From assembly GCA_002385675.1 (NCBI GenBank), contig DGDY01000055.1:1-7006 (forward strand): a stretch of DNA of 7,006 nt, read 5' to 3'. Numbering within the stretch: position 1 is the first letter of the stretch; each line of letters begins with the position of its first letter. This document shows, in pieces, positions 1-5,859 of the stretch. Below the pieces are notes generated by a model that saw only the letters and a list, made by a program, of their open reading frames with translations, made no database searches and was not told where the DNA came from. The position numbers and the translations under genes are program-made. The DNA is from Anaerolineales bacterium UBA3940. GTDB taxonomy: Bacteria; Chloroflexota; Anaerolineae; Aggregatilineales; UBA3940.

Positions 1-1
1 G

Positions 2-457
2 GTTCCCTCCGCTGTCTGGTGGATCGTCGGCGGGCTGATCGGGTTCGTCTTGCTGCTCATCATCGGGGCGATCGTCCTGACCATCTTCGCCGAATCGGTC
101 GCGCTGGCCGTACAGGTCGTCCGCGACGTGTTCATCATCTCCGCACTGCTGGCCCTGCTCGTGACGCTCGTCGCCGTCGCGGTGCTCGTCGTACAGACCG
201 CCCGTTATGTCACCCTGCTGATACATGAGAGCGAGCCCATCATCACCGGCACTCAGGACACGGTACGAGTGCTGCGGGGGACGGCCTACTTCCTGTCCAA
301 GCACCTGACCGACCCTGTCATGAAGGCTGCTTCGGCAGCGCGGGGGGTCAGCCGGGCGCTAGGCCACGCGAATGCCATCCGCAGGAATACAGGCTGGGCA
401 CCGTTCTCCACGTACGTTGACGATTCGACAGCCGACGACGAGGCAGACGGCGTCTAA
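2..457 (+). CDS. Two-pass membrane protein of unknown function (5' end outside window)
   Basis: The reading frame is open from base 2 and ends at TAA 455-457, giving 151 visible residues. The first 16 codons are already hydrophobic. The only start-like codons near the left edge (CTG at 35, TTG at 50) lack a Shine-Dalgarno sequence and would cut into the first hydrophobic segment, so the true start almost certainly lies upstream of the window. Two membrane segments are visible, at about visible residues 5-33 and 44-65. They are followed by a soluble tail of about 80 residues that is amphipathic at first (around ESEPIITGTQDTVRVLRG) and ends in an acidic stretch (DDSTADDEADGV). I do not recognise a named family. 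A hydrophobic pair plus an amphipathic tail next to a YtxH gene suggests an envelope-associated or stress-related protein, but this is inference from context. An intrinsic terminator immediately after the stop separates it from the next gene. Confidence 0.75.
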   Translation, partial: VPSAVWWIVGGLIGFVLLLIIGAIVLTIFAESVALAVQVVRDVFIISALLALLVTLVAVAVLVVQTARYVTLLIHESEPIITGTQDTVRVLRGTAYFLSKHLTDPVMKAASAARGVSRALGHANAIRRNTGWAPFSTYVDDSTADDEADGV

Positions 458-460
458 TAT

Positions 461-484
461 CCGGGGCGCTGGGCCCCGGTTTTT
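461..484 (+). terminator. Intrinsic terminator after the first gene
   Basis: Bases 461-467 (CCGGGGC) pair perfectly with 473-479 (GCCCCGG) around a 5-base loop. The stem is followed directly by five T (480-484) and further T-rich sequence to 490. It begins 4 bases after the stop codon of the upstream gene. This is a textbook rho-independent terminator, so the YtxH gene downstream probably needs its own promoter. Confidence 0.85.
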
Positions 485-548
485 GGTTTTGGCTTGAGTC
501 TGATCGGTATATGTGATTACTCTGTACAAAGGGAGAGGAGATACCACC
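485..548 (+). promoter_or_regulatory. Probable promoter region and ribosome binding site of the YtxH gene
   Basis: This short gap separates a terminator from the next start codon, so a promoter is expected. The -35/-10 candidates are weak: TTGAGT at 494-499 with TACTCT at 518-523 (18-base spacer), or TATATG at 508-513 with a poor -35. The ribosome binding site is clear: GGGAGAGGAG at 531-540, with its AGGAG 8 bases before ATG 549. It lies inside a longer reading frame opening at GTG 513, which argues that 549 is the true start. Confidence 0.45.
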
Positions 549-1019
549 ATGACACAGAATGATAGCAGTGGCGGCAGCTTTGGTGCGTTTTTGTCCGGGT
601 TCCTGTTCGGCGGGATCATCGGTGCGGCAGCGGCCCTGCTGATGGCCCCGCAGTCCGGCGAGGAGACGCGCCAGCAGCTTCGCGAGCGCGGCATTGAGCT
701 GCGCGACCGCGCCGGAGAGGAATTCCAGAACGTGCGCGGCCAGGCTGAAGAGGTGATCGTCAGCATGCGCAAGCAGGCCGGGGACCTCCAGCAGCAGGCA
801 CGGCACACGATCAGCGAGGCTCGCAACCGGGTCAGCAGCGCCGCCGAGTCGGGCAAGGAGACCTTCCAGCGCATCCGCCATCAGGGCAAGGAATCGCTCG
901 AAGAGATCCAGCAGGAAGGCGAGCAGTTCATCGAGACTGCCATGGAAGAGGGCGAAACGTTCAAGGACGAGGCCGAGCAGGCCGCCGACGAACTGCGTGA
1001 CGACTTGGAGAACATCTAG
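549..1019 (+). CDS. YtxH-domain membrane-anchored coiled-coil protein
   Basis: The gene encodes 156 residues. The start at ATG 549 is chosen because an AGGAG site ends 8 bases upstream; a GTG 36 bases earlier has no such site. Residues 1-10 are polar. Residues 11-33 form one glycine- and alanine-rich membrane helix (GFLFGGIIGAAAALL), followed directly by the YtxH signature LMAPQSGEETRQQL (residues 31-44). From about residue 38 to the end the protein is highly charged and heptad-like, rich in E, Q, R and K with no proline, and is predicted to be a long amphipathic or coiled-coil helix with an acidic end. YtxH proteins are small envelope proteins often tied to general stress responses in Gram-positive bacteria, and their biochemical role is poorly known. 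Here the protein probably sits in the cytoplasmic membrane with the helix in the cytoplasm. It is monocistronic, between two terminators. The family call is confident; the role is not. Confidence 0.88.
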   Translation: MTQNDSSGGSFGAFLSGFLFGGIIGAAAALLMAPQSGEETRQQLRERGIELRDRAGEEFQNVRGQAEEVIVSMRKQAGDLQQQARHTISEARNRVSSAAESGKETFQRIRHQGKESLEEIQQEGEQFIETAMEEGETFKDEAEQAADELRDDLENI

Positions 1020-1055
1020 CCATCCGCCACGTTCCGTTCAGCATATCCTGATCAA

Positions 1056-1092
1056 AAAATCCGGGCAGCCATCACAGGCCAGCCCGGATTTT
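1056..1092. terminator. Bidirectional intrinsic terminator between convergent genes
   Basis: AAAATCCGGGC at 1056-1066 is an exact inverted repeat of GCCCGGATTTT at 1082-1092 (11 pairs, 15-base loop that can fold further through GCC 1068-1070 with GGC 1077-1079). The A-run on the left foot (1054-1059) and the T-run on the right foot (1089-1092) give a U-tract for transcripts from either side. It lies between the stop of the YtxH gene (1019) and the stop of nnr (1116), which are convergent. Confidence 0.85.
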
Positions 1093-1115
1093 GGATCCCA
1101 CCACAGCCGTCGGGC

Positions 1116-2831
1116 TTACACGCCCGGCGTTTCGATCATGGCGAGCGCCGCCGGGAGCATGTCAAGGACATCGCCCGCCGTCGTGCTGCGGGTGCTCGTC
1201 CCCTCCGCTGCAAGCTGGCCAGCCAGCCCGTGCAGATAGACCCCGACGACCGCCGCATCAAACGGCTCCAGCCCCTGCGCAACCAGCCCCGCGATACAGC
1301 CTGCCAGCACGTCACCCGTGCCCGCCGTTGCCAGTGCGTCGGTCGCAAAGGGGCTTACCACCACGCGCCCATCCGGGTGCGCGACGAGGGTGTGCGCGCC
1401 CTTCAGCACGACGACCGCGCCCCACTCCTTCGCCTTCTCGGCGGCGATCTCAAAGCGGCGCGCCTGGATCTCCTCGGTTGTCATCCCGGTGAGGCGTGCC
1501 ATCTCGCCGGGGTGCGGCGTGAGAACTGTCTGCTTCGGCAGCAGCTTCCACCACTCGTCCAGGCGGGCGAGGTTGTTCAGCCCGTCCGCATCGATGATCA
1601 GCGGCGCATCGACCGCAAACGCGCGCTCGATGGGTTCCTCATCGCTATCCGTGCGCAGGCCAAAGCCGATGCGGCTGCGGCGGCTCTGCCGCCCGCCCTG
1701 GAACAGCGCCCGTATGAAGTCCTGTGTCGGCTCCTCCTGCCCCAGCCCAGGCCCGACAAGCACCGCGTTTACGCCTTCACCAACCTCCTCGCGCAGCACG
1801 CGAAGGGCATCCTCGCTGATCACGCCCATGTCCTGCGGGAGCAGAATCCACGTTGCCTCGCGCAATTGGGAGGCCAGCATCGGGTAGATCGAGGCGGGCA
1901 CAGCAAGCGTCACCAGCCCGGCACCCGCACGGTAAGCCGCCTCGCCCAGCAGCGCGACCGCGCCGACGTAGTTTGCCGACCCGGCGATGGCGAGCACCGT
2001 GCCAAACGTGCCCTTGTGGGCGTTCGCCGGGCGGTCAGGGAGCAGCCGCGCGATCCCCGGCCCGCTCGCCAGCTCGACCTGCACGCTGTCCATCTCGGCA
2101 AGGTCCGGCGGCGTGCCGATATCGGCGACGACAAGCTGCCCCACCGCGCTCGCGCCGGGGAACGTCAGTTGGCCGTACTTGGCGGCAGCGAACGTCACGG
2201 TGATGTCCGCCGGGATGGTCGCCGGGTCAAGCTCGCCGGTATCGCTGTTCAGCCCGGAGGGGGCGTCCACCGCGATAACGACCGGCCCGCGCGCCGGAGC
2301 AGACACCGGGTGCGCCGGCCAGATAAGGCCCTCCTCATCCCAATCGTCTGAGCCGCTGGCATCTCGCTGTAGCGACGCCGCGACCTGCTCCAGCAGTTCT
2401 TGCAGCCTGCCCTCGATGGGGAGCCGCGCGCCTGTACCCAGCAGCGCATCGACGATAATGTCCGCACCCGCGGCAAGCTCGCGCAGCGCCTGCCAGCCAT
2501 CGTCATCATCCGCCGTGCTGATAACTACGCCCGCATCACGCGCGGCGGTGAAAACCTCGTCGCTCTCCTCACGCGGTTTGAGCAGGTAAGCATCGACGCG
2601 GGCGTCGCTCTGCTCGGCAAGGATGCGAGCCGCGACCAGCCCGTCGCCGCCGTTGTTGCCCGGTCCAACGAGCACCAGCACGCGCGCCTCGGGCATGTCG
2701 CGCACCATTCGCAGCACGATCTCAGCGACCGCGCCCCCGGCTCGCTGCATCATCTCTGCGTAGCTGACGCCCGCTGCGTCGGTCGCCTTCTCAATAGCCT
2801 TCATCTCCTCGACGCTGACAACCTTGACCAT
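1116..2831 (-). CDS. nnr: Bifunctional NAD(P)H-hydrate epimerase / ADP-dependent NAD(P)H-hydrate dehydratase
   Basis: This 571-residue protein is a metabolite-repair enzyme. The N-terminal YjeF_N domain (about 1-250) interconverts R- and S-NAD(P)HX. The C-terminal carbohydrate-kinase-like domain (about 265-571) dehydrates S-NAD(P)HX back to NAD(P)H using ADP. Visible N-domain motifs are GPGNNGGDG (56-64), DALLGTG (128-134) and AVDAPSGLNSDTG (187-199). C-domain motifs are HKGTFG (272-277), GPGLG (360-364), IDADGLNN (413-420), TPHPGE (438-443), LKG (476-478) and AGTGD (503-507), whose Asp507 is the expected catalytic base. ATG 2831 has AGGAG 6 bases upstream. The protein is longer than the roughly 515-residue E. 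coli homologue (from memory). Polar, charged stretches at about 155-180 and 378-403 account for much of the excess. It is the last gene of the leftward block, 131 bases after the RNA methyltransferase gene, and may also have its own promoter. Function is near certain. Confidence 0.96.
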   Translation of the reverse strand: MVKVVSVEEMKAIEKATDAAGVSYAEMMQRAGGAVAEIVLRMVRDMPEARVLVLVGPGNNGGDGLVAARILAEQSDARVDAYLLKPREESDEVFTAARDAGVVISTADDDDGWQALRELAAGADIIVDALLGTGARLPIEGRLQELLEQVAASLQRDASGSDDWDEEGLIWPAHPVSAPARGPVVIAVDAPSGLNSDTGELDPATIPADITVTFAAAKYGQLTFPGASAVGQLVVADIGTPPDLAEMDSVQVELASGPGIARLLPDRPANAHKGTFGTVLAIAGSANYVGAVALLGEAAYRAGAGLVTLAVPASIYPMLASQLREATWILLPQDMGVISEDALRVLREEVGEGVNAVLVGPGLGQEEPTQDFIRALFQGGRQSRRSRIGFGLRTDSDEEPIERAFAVDAPLIIDADGLNNLARLDEWWKLLPKQTVLTPHPGEMARLTGMTTEEIQARRFEIAAEKAKEWGAVVVLKGAHTLVAHPDGRVVVSPFATDALATAGTGDVLAGCIAGLVAQGLEPFDAAVVGVYLHGLAGQLAAEGTSTRSTTAGDVLDMLPAALAMIETPGV

Positions 2832-2962
2832 ACCTGTCTCCTGGTTTCTGTTCCGGTATAAGAGGGATTAACTACCAAGTGTCCGTGCAGGGGGCTTGCC
2901 GTCCACCCGCCACCATGACTATACAAATCGCACCGGCGCTGTGCCATGCGAGGGACCCGCCC
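2832..2962 (-). promoter_or_regulatory. Intergenic spacer upstream of nnr, possible promoter
   Basis: This 131-base gap is the largest within the leftward gene block. On the minus strand it carries the nnr ribosome binding site (AGGAG, complement of 2838-2842). It has -10-like hexamers, TTATAC a short way upstream of that site and TATAGT further up, but neither has a good -35 partner at 16-18 bases. A weak GCAC/GTGC stem lies just after the methyltransferase stop and is not convincing as a terminator. nnr may be read through from the operon, from a local promoter, or both. No open frame here looks coding. Confidence 0.3.
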
Positions 2963-3508
2963 CTACTCCAGCGGCAGGTCACCCTCGTCCGGCAGGTGAA
3001 TGACGTGGTAGAGGACCACCGCCGCCGATACATGGACGTTCAGCGACTTGCCCTTGCCATACATCGGTACGAACACCGACGAGTCGCACAGCGCCAGAGC
3101 GCCCCGCGTCACGCCGTGATCCTCGTTGCCGAGCACCAGAGCCAACCGCTCCGGGTACTCGACTTCATAGTAAGGCAGCGATTGGTCCGTGATCTCCAGC
3201 GCCGAGATGTGGTAGCCTTCGTCGCGTAGTCGCACGAGCACGTCCTCGGCGTTCTTCTCATACGACCACCGAACATCGGTGTCCTTGTTGCGGCCCACCT
3301 TCATGATCGTCTTATTCGGCGGGGTGGGAGTCGCGCCGCACAGATACATATGCCGCACGTTGACGGCATCCGCGATGCGAAAGAGCGAGCCGACGTTGAC
3401 CGGGTAGCTCACGCTCTGCAGGACGAGCACAATATCCCGCGTCTGCGGGTGCTCGCGCCGCCAGTCCCGCAGAAACCGCTTCAGCGGCGTACCCCGAAGC
3501 TGCTGCAT
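2963..3508 (-). CDS. SpoU/TrmH-family RNA 2'-O-ribose methyltransferase
   Basis: This 181-residue protein belongs to the SPOUT (trefoil-knot) class that moves a methyl group from S-adenosylmethionine to a ribose 2'-OH in tRNA or rRNA. Motif 1 is NVGSLFRIADA (38-48) with the conserved Asn38 and Arg44. Motif 2 is LALVLGNEDHGV (122-133) with Gly127 and Glu129. Motif 3 is VPMYGKGKSLNVHVSAAVVLYHV (147-169) with Ser155, Leu156 and Asn157, which form the knot and bind the cofactor. The length is close to a bare SPOUT domain, without the N-terminal RNA-binding domain of RlmB-type members. A basic stretch at residues 10-24 may help bind RNA. TrmL (about 157 residues) is similarly short, but the motif context does not identify the substrate, so tRNA versus rRNA stays open. 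ATG 3508 follows a purine-rich AGGGTGGGG stretch and lies 13 bases after the previous stop, so it is probably cotranscribed. Confidence 0.92.
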   Translation of the reverse strand: MQQLRGTPLKRFLRDWRREHPQTRDIVLVLQSVSYPVNVGSLFRIADAVNVRHMYLCGATPTPPNKTIMKVGRNKDTDVRWSYEKNAEDVLVRLRDEGYHISALEITDQSLPYYEVEYPERLALVLGNEDHGVTRGALALCDSSVFVPMYGKGKSLNVHVSAAVVLYHVIHLPDEGDLPLE

Positions 3509-3521
3509 CGCCCCACCCTGC

Positions 3522-3764
3522 CTACTGCTGGCGTCGCGTCACAAAGCGCCACGCGATGAGCAGCCCGATCACCGTGCCGACGATCGGGCCGGTCGCAATC
3601 GCGATCAGCATGTGGATGTTCTCAGGGAGGTCAAACGGCTGCAGCGCCAGGTACACCAGCCCGCTGATGAGGGCGAACAGCAGGAACAGCCCCAGCCCGA
3701 GGAGACACCCCCTGCCGACGCCTGTAGCCACTGCACTTGCGGGGTCGGGATTATTCGACATCAT
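3522..3764 (-). CDS. Small two-TM membrane protein of unknown function
   Basis: This 80-residue protein starts at ATG 3764 (a second Met codon follows directly at 3761). It has a polar N-terminus (residues 1-17) and two hydrophobic helices at about 19-41 and 51-73, separated by a short loop QPFDLPENIH. It ends in a basic tail (WRFVTRRQQ), which suggests both ends are cytoplasmic. Its start lies 14 bases inside the end of the metallophosphoesterase gene and there is no strong ribosome binding site, so translation is probably coupled to that gene. A stop just 13 bases before the methyltransferase start supports a shared transcript. The alternating hydrophobic and charged pattern and the tight spacing favour a real gene. 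I recognise no family. Cys20 is not in a proper lipobox and there is no reason to call a lipoprotein. Confidence 0.75.
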   Translation of the reverse strand: MMSNNPDPASAVATGVGRGCLLGLGLFLLFALISGLVYLALQPFDLPENIHMLIAIATGPIVGTVIGLLIAWRFVTRRQQ

Positions 3765-4239
3765 GCACCGTCACCGTGAGCGTGTCCGTATCGAGGAGCA
3801 TGAAGGTGCTGCGCCCGAAGCGCCCCATAATCTCGCCAGGGTTGACGAGCAGCGTCTCGCCAACGCGCTCCTCGTGCAGCGTGTGGTCGTGCCCGTAGCA
3901 CACGACATCGTACTGGCCGCTTGCCGCCAGCCCGCGCGCGATCTCCGGGTAGTGGTTCACAGCGATGCGCCGCCCACCCAGCTCCAACTCGGCAAACTGG
4001 CCGTGGAGCGTGGCATTGCCGGCCTTCTGCGCCATCGCCAGCAGCAGCCGCGGGTCGCCGTCGTTGTTGCCCAGCACGGCGTGCACCGGCCCGTTGATGC
4101 CCTCGGCAAGCTGCGTCAGCGTGAACGGCGCGCAGAAGTCCCCGCAGAAGATCAGCGCCTCCACGTCGCGCATCATCTGCAGGGCTGTTTCCAGCTTCCA
4201 GATGTTGTCGTGGATATCCGAGCAGATGGCAATCTGCAT
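3751..4239 (-). CDS. YfcE/MJ0936-type metallophosphoesterase
   Basis: This 162-residue protein is a small calcineurin-like phosphoesterase that probably uses two metal ions (often Mn) to hydrolyse phosphodiester or phosphomonoester bonds. All metal-site motifs are visible in order: SDIHDN (7-12, Asp8 and His10), CGDF (32-35, Asp34), GNND (57-60), NHYPE (95-99, His96) and GHDH (116-119), followed by the NPGE turn (133-136). This is the compact YfcE/MJ0936 arrangement, and length and order match that family. The start at ATG 4239 is preferred over a TTG 18 bases upstream because a strong GAGGAGG site lies between them, 6 bases before the ATG. The natural substrate cannot be read from sequence. 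Members cleave model diesters in vitro, and some act on nucleotides. It is cytosolic, with no signal peptide. It follows the glycosidase-like gene by 42 bases and overlaps the small membrane protein gene by 14. Confidence 0.92.
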   Translation of the reverse strand: MQIAICSDIHDNIWKLETALQMMRDVEALIFCGDFCAPFTLTQLAEGINGPVHAVLGNNDGDPRLLLAMAQKAGNATLHGQFAELELGGRRIAVNHYPEIARGLAASGQYDVVCYGHDHTLHEERVGETLLVNPGEIMGRFGRSTFMLLDTDTLTVTVHDVE

Positions 4240-4252
4240 TGGCTTCCTCCTC
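4240..4252 (-). promoter_or_regulatory. Ribosome binding site that fixes the phosphoesterase start
   Basis: The minus strand reads GAGGAGG (complement of 4246-4252), a near-perfect Shine-Dalgarno, 6 bases before ATG 4239. The alternative TTG start at 4257 would place this site inside the coding region, so the shorter protein is the real one. Confidence 0.8.
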
Positions 4253-4281
4253 GGCAAAACAGGTTAAAGGCAGGGCGGCGC

Positions 4282-5859
4282 TCAACGATCCCCGTCGCGC
4301 TCCTCACGCAACCGGCGCAGCAGGCGACGGCGGAAGCGGAACTCGAAGATCGCCACGACGATGACGATGGCGATCAGCCCCAACCACCACGCCGGCGAGC
4401 GCCTGCCGACTCCATTATCGCTCGCCACGAGCACGTTTTCATTCGACGGCAGCGGCTCCACGGACACGATGCCCGGCAGGTCGCCATCCGGCCCAGCAGC
4501 GCCCTCGCCCACCCGCTCGATCACGTACACCGGCGGCCCGCCGATCATGCAGTAATCACCGACCGTCTCCTGGCATTCCCCGGCGTAGAGCGGCACGGTG
4601 TATTCGCCGTTCTCAGGCACGAGGGGCGTCTCATTGCCCCACATGTCCATCATCACCGCCGAGCTTGCGAGCGCCGGTATCCGCGCGATCTGCGCCTCCG
4701 GCACCCGGTTCCACAGGATACGCGTGACCTTGCCCGGCCCCCCGGTGACGACCTGCGACACCTCGCCGCGCTCGCTCCACGTCACGACCCCGGCATCCGC
4801 AAGCGCCCGCATGGCGACCCGTGCGGTGGTAAACGCCGGGCGGTGCGAGCCATCCTCACGCACCAGCCCGAACGGCTCCGGGTTCGCGGTAATGTCGCCG
4901 GGGGTGTCCACCAGCTTGTAGATGGCCACCCGCTCCGCCCCGGCGGCGAGCGCCAGCGCAAGCGCCTGCGGCATGTAGGCGGCCTGCTCCAGCAGCGAGA
5001 CACGAAAGGTAATATCGCTGACGGGCCAGGCCGGGTCGGAGGACGGTGCGGCGTTCGTCTCCACCAGCCAGAAGGGCTTATCCAGCCCGCGCTCCGACTG
5101 GAAGCCCTGGTACATCTCCAGTACCTCGTACACCGTCGCCGGGTTGAAGTACAGGTTCAGCGTGGCAACGTCGTAGTAATAATTGTGCTCCGCCGCTTCC
5201 GGCTCCGCGACGATGGCATCCAGCAGTGCGGGGAAGGTCAGGTCGCGCCCGTGCTCAACATCCCACCAGTGGCTCATGGCCGCGAGGTGGATAACTGCGT
5301 CGGGGTTGGTTTCCCTGGCAACGAGGTAAGTCGTCTTAAGAAGCTGGACGTAGTCCTCCAGCGTGCCGGGCCATGTAAACGCCGGGTGGGTCGGATCCCA
5401 CACGTCGGGCTCGTTCCACACAATCCAGTGGTCGATCCGCCCCGCATAGCGCGAGACGACCTCGCGCACGAAGTTTGCCCACAGGTTGCCGTCATCCTCC
5501 GGCGGGAGGTCCAGCCCGCGCGGCAGGCCGCTGTCATCTGCGGCCCACTCCGGTACGCCGATCAGCAGCCCGACGACCTCACGGCCCGCGCGCTGCTCGC
5601 CCGCAAGCTGGGCCTCGGTTAGCTCAGCGTCGATCCACTGGTCAGGCCCATCCGGCTGGATAAGCCCCCAGTGGAAGCGCGCCCGGCTCCAGCCCGCGCC
5701 AAGCTCGGCGGCATCCTCCGGGGCGTCATGCGCCTCGACAACGCCGAAACGCGGATCCGCACCCTGCGCCGCGTGCGTCGCGCCTGCCATCAGGAGCGGC
5801 ACGAGCGCCGCGATGAGCAAAGCCAGCCACCACGCCGGGCGGCGCGCAGGTTCAGGCAT
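4282..5859 (-). CDS. Secreted, membrane-anchored clan-A glycoside hydrolase-like protein (GH39-like)
   Basis: This 525-residue protein has a signal peptide (basic PARR, hydrophobic 9-26, likely cut after ATHA-AQ near 30-31), a (beta/alpha)8-type domain at about 36-355, a beta-rich region at about 356-450, a linker, one membrane helix (about 489-506) and a very basic tail (FRFRRRLLRRLREERDGDR). It should therefore sit outside the cell, anchored at its C-terminus. In the barrel, HWIVWNEPDVW (144-154) carries the WNEP motif, with Glu150 as proton donor. WLVETNAAP (264-272) places Glu267 where clan-A retaining enzymes have the nucleophile. The 117-residue gap equals that of the GH39 xylosidase XynB (E160/E277, from memory). 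Cys429 and Cys437 could form a disulfide. ATG 5859 shares one base with the previous stop (TAATG) and has AAGGGGG 6 bases upstream. Substrate is unknown: xyloside, other glycan, or a non-catalytic relative. The fold call is good and the activity is inferred. Confidence 0.82.
   Translation of the reverse strand: MPEPARRPAWWLALLIAALVPLLMAGATHAAQGADPRFGVVEAHDAPEDAAELGAGWSRARFHWGLIQPDGPDQWIDAELTEAQLAGEQRAGREVVGLLIGVPEWAADDSGLPRGLDLPPEDDGNLWANFVREVVSRYAGRIDHWIVWNEPDVWDPTHPAFTWPGTLEDYVQLLKTTYLVARETNPDAVIHLAAMSHWWDVEHGRDLTFPALLDAIVAEPEAAEHNYYYDVATLNLYFNPATVYEVLEMYQGFQSERGLDKPFWLVETNAAPSSDPAWPVSDITFRVSLLEQAAYMPQALALALAAGAERVAIYKLVDTPGDITANPEPFGLVREDGSHRPAFTTARVAMRALADAGVVTWSERGEVSQVVTGGPGKVTRILWNRVPEAQIARIPALASSAVMMDMWGNETPLVPENGEYTVPLYAGECQETVGDYCMIGGPPVYVIERVGEGAAGPDGDLPGIVSVEPLPSNENVLVASDNGVGRRSPAWWLGLIAIVIVVAIFEFRFRRRLLRRLREERDGDR

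Noticed and set aside
513..548. GTG start giving a 12-residue longer YtxH protein
   Set aside because: The strong AGGAG at 536-540 lies inside this extension and is correctly spaced for ATG 549. No such site precedes the GTG.
348..881. Minus-strand open frames opposite the first two genes
   Set aside because: They cross an intrinsic terminator and an intergenic gap, and oppose the well-supported YtxH gene. The products show no recognisable motifs.
1230..2351. Plus-strand open frame of 373 codons opposite nnr
   Set aside because: It is fully antisense to a gene with all NAD(P)HX repair motifs. Its composition is Arg/His/Gln-rich without hydrophobic core patterning.
2930..2962. Weak GCAC/GTGC stem after the methyltransferase gene as a terminator
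   Set aside because: It has only four pairs and no proper T-tract on the minus strand, so it is too weak to call.
2879..3229. Plus-strand open frame in the nnr upstream spacer and over the methyltransferase gene
   Set aside because: Most of it is antisense to the motif-rich methyltransferase. The spacer part has no ribosome binding site or coding character.
3556..5622. Plus-strand open frame of 688 codons opposite the small membrane protein, phosphoesterase and glycosidase-like genes
   Set aside because: It lies antisense to three genes with clear motifs. Its product is rich in R, H, P and A with no domain pattern, as expected for the shadow of GC-rich coding DNA, and it has no plausible ribosome binding site.
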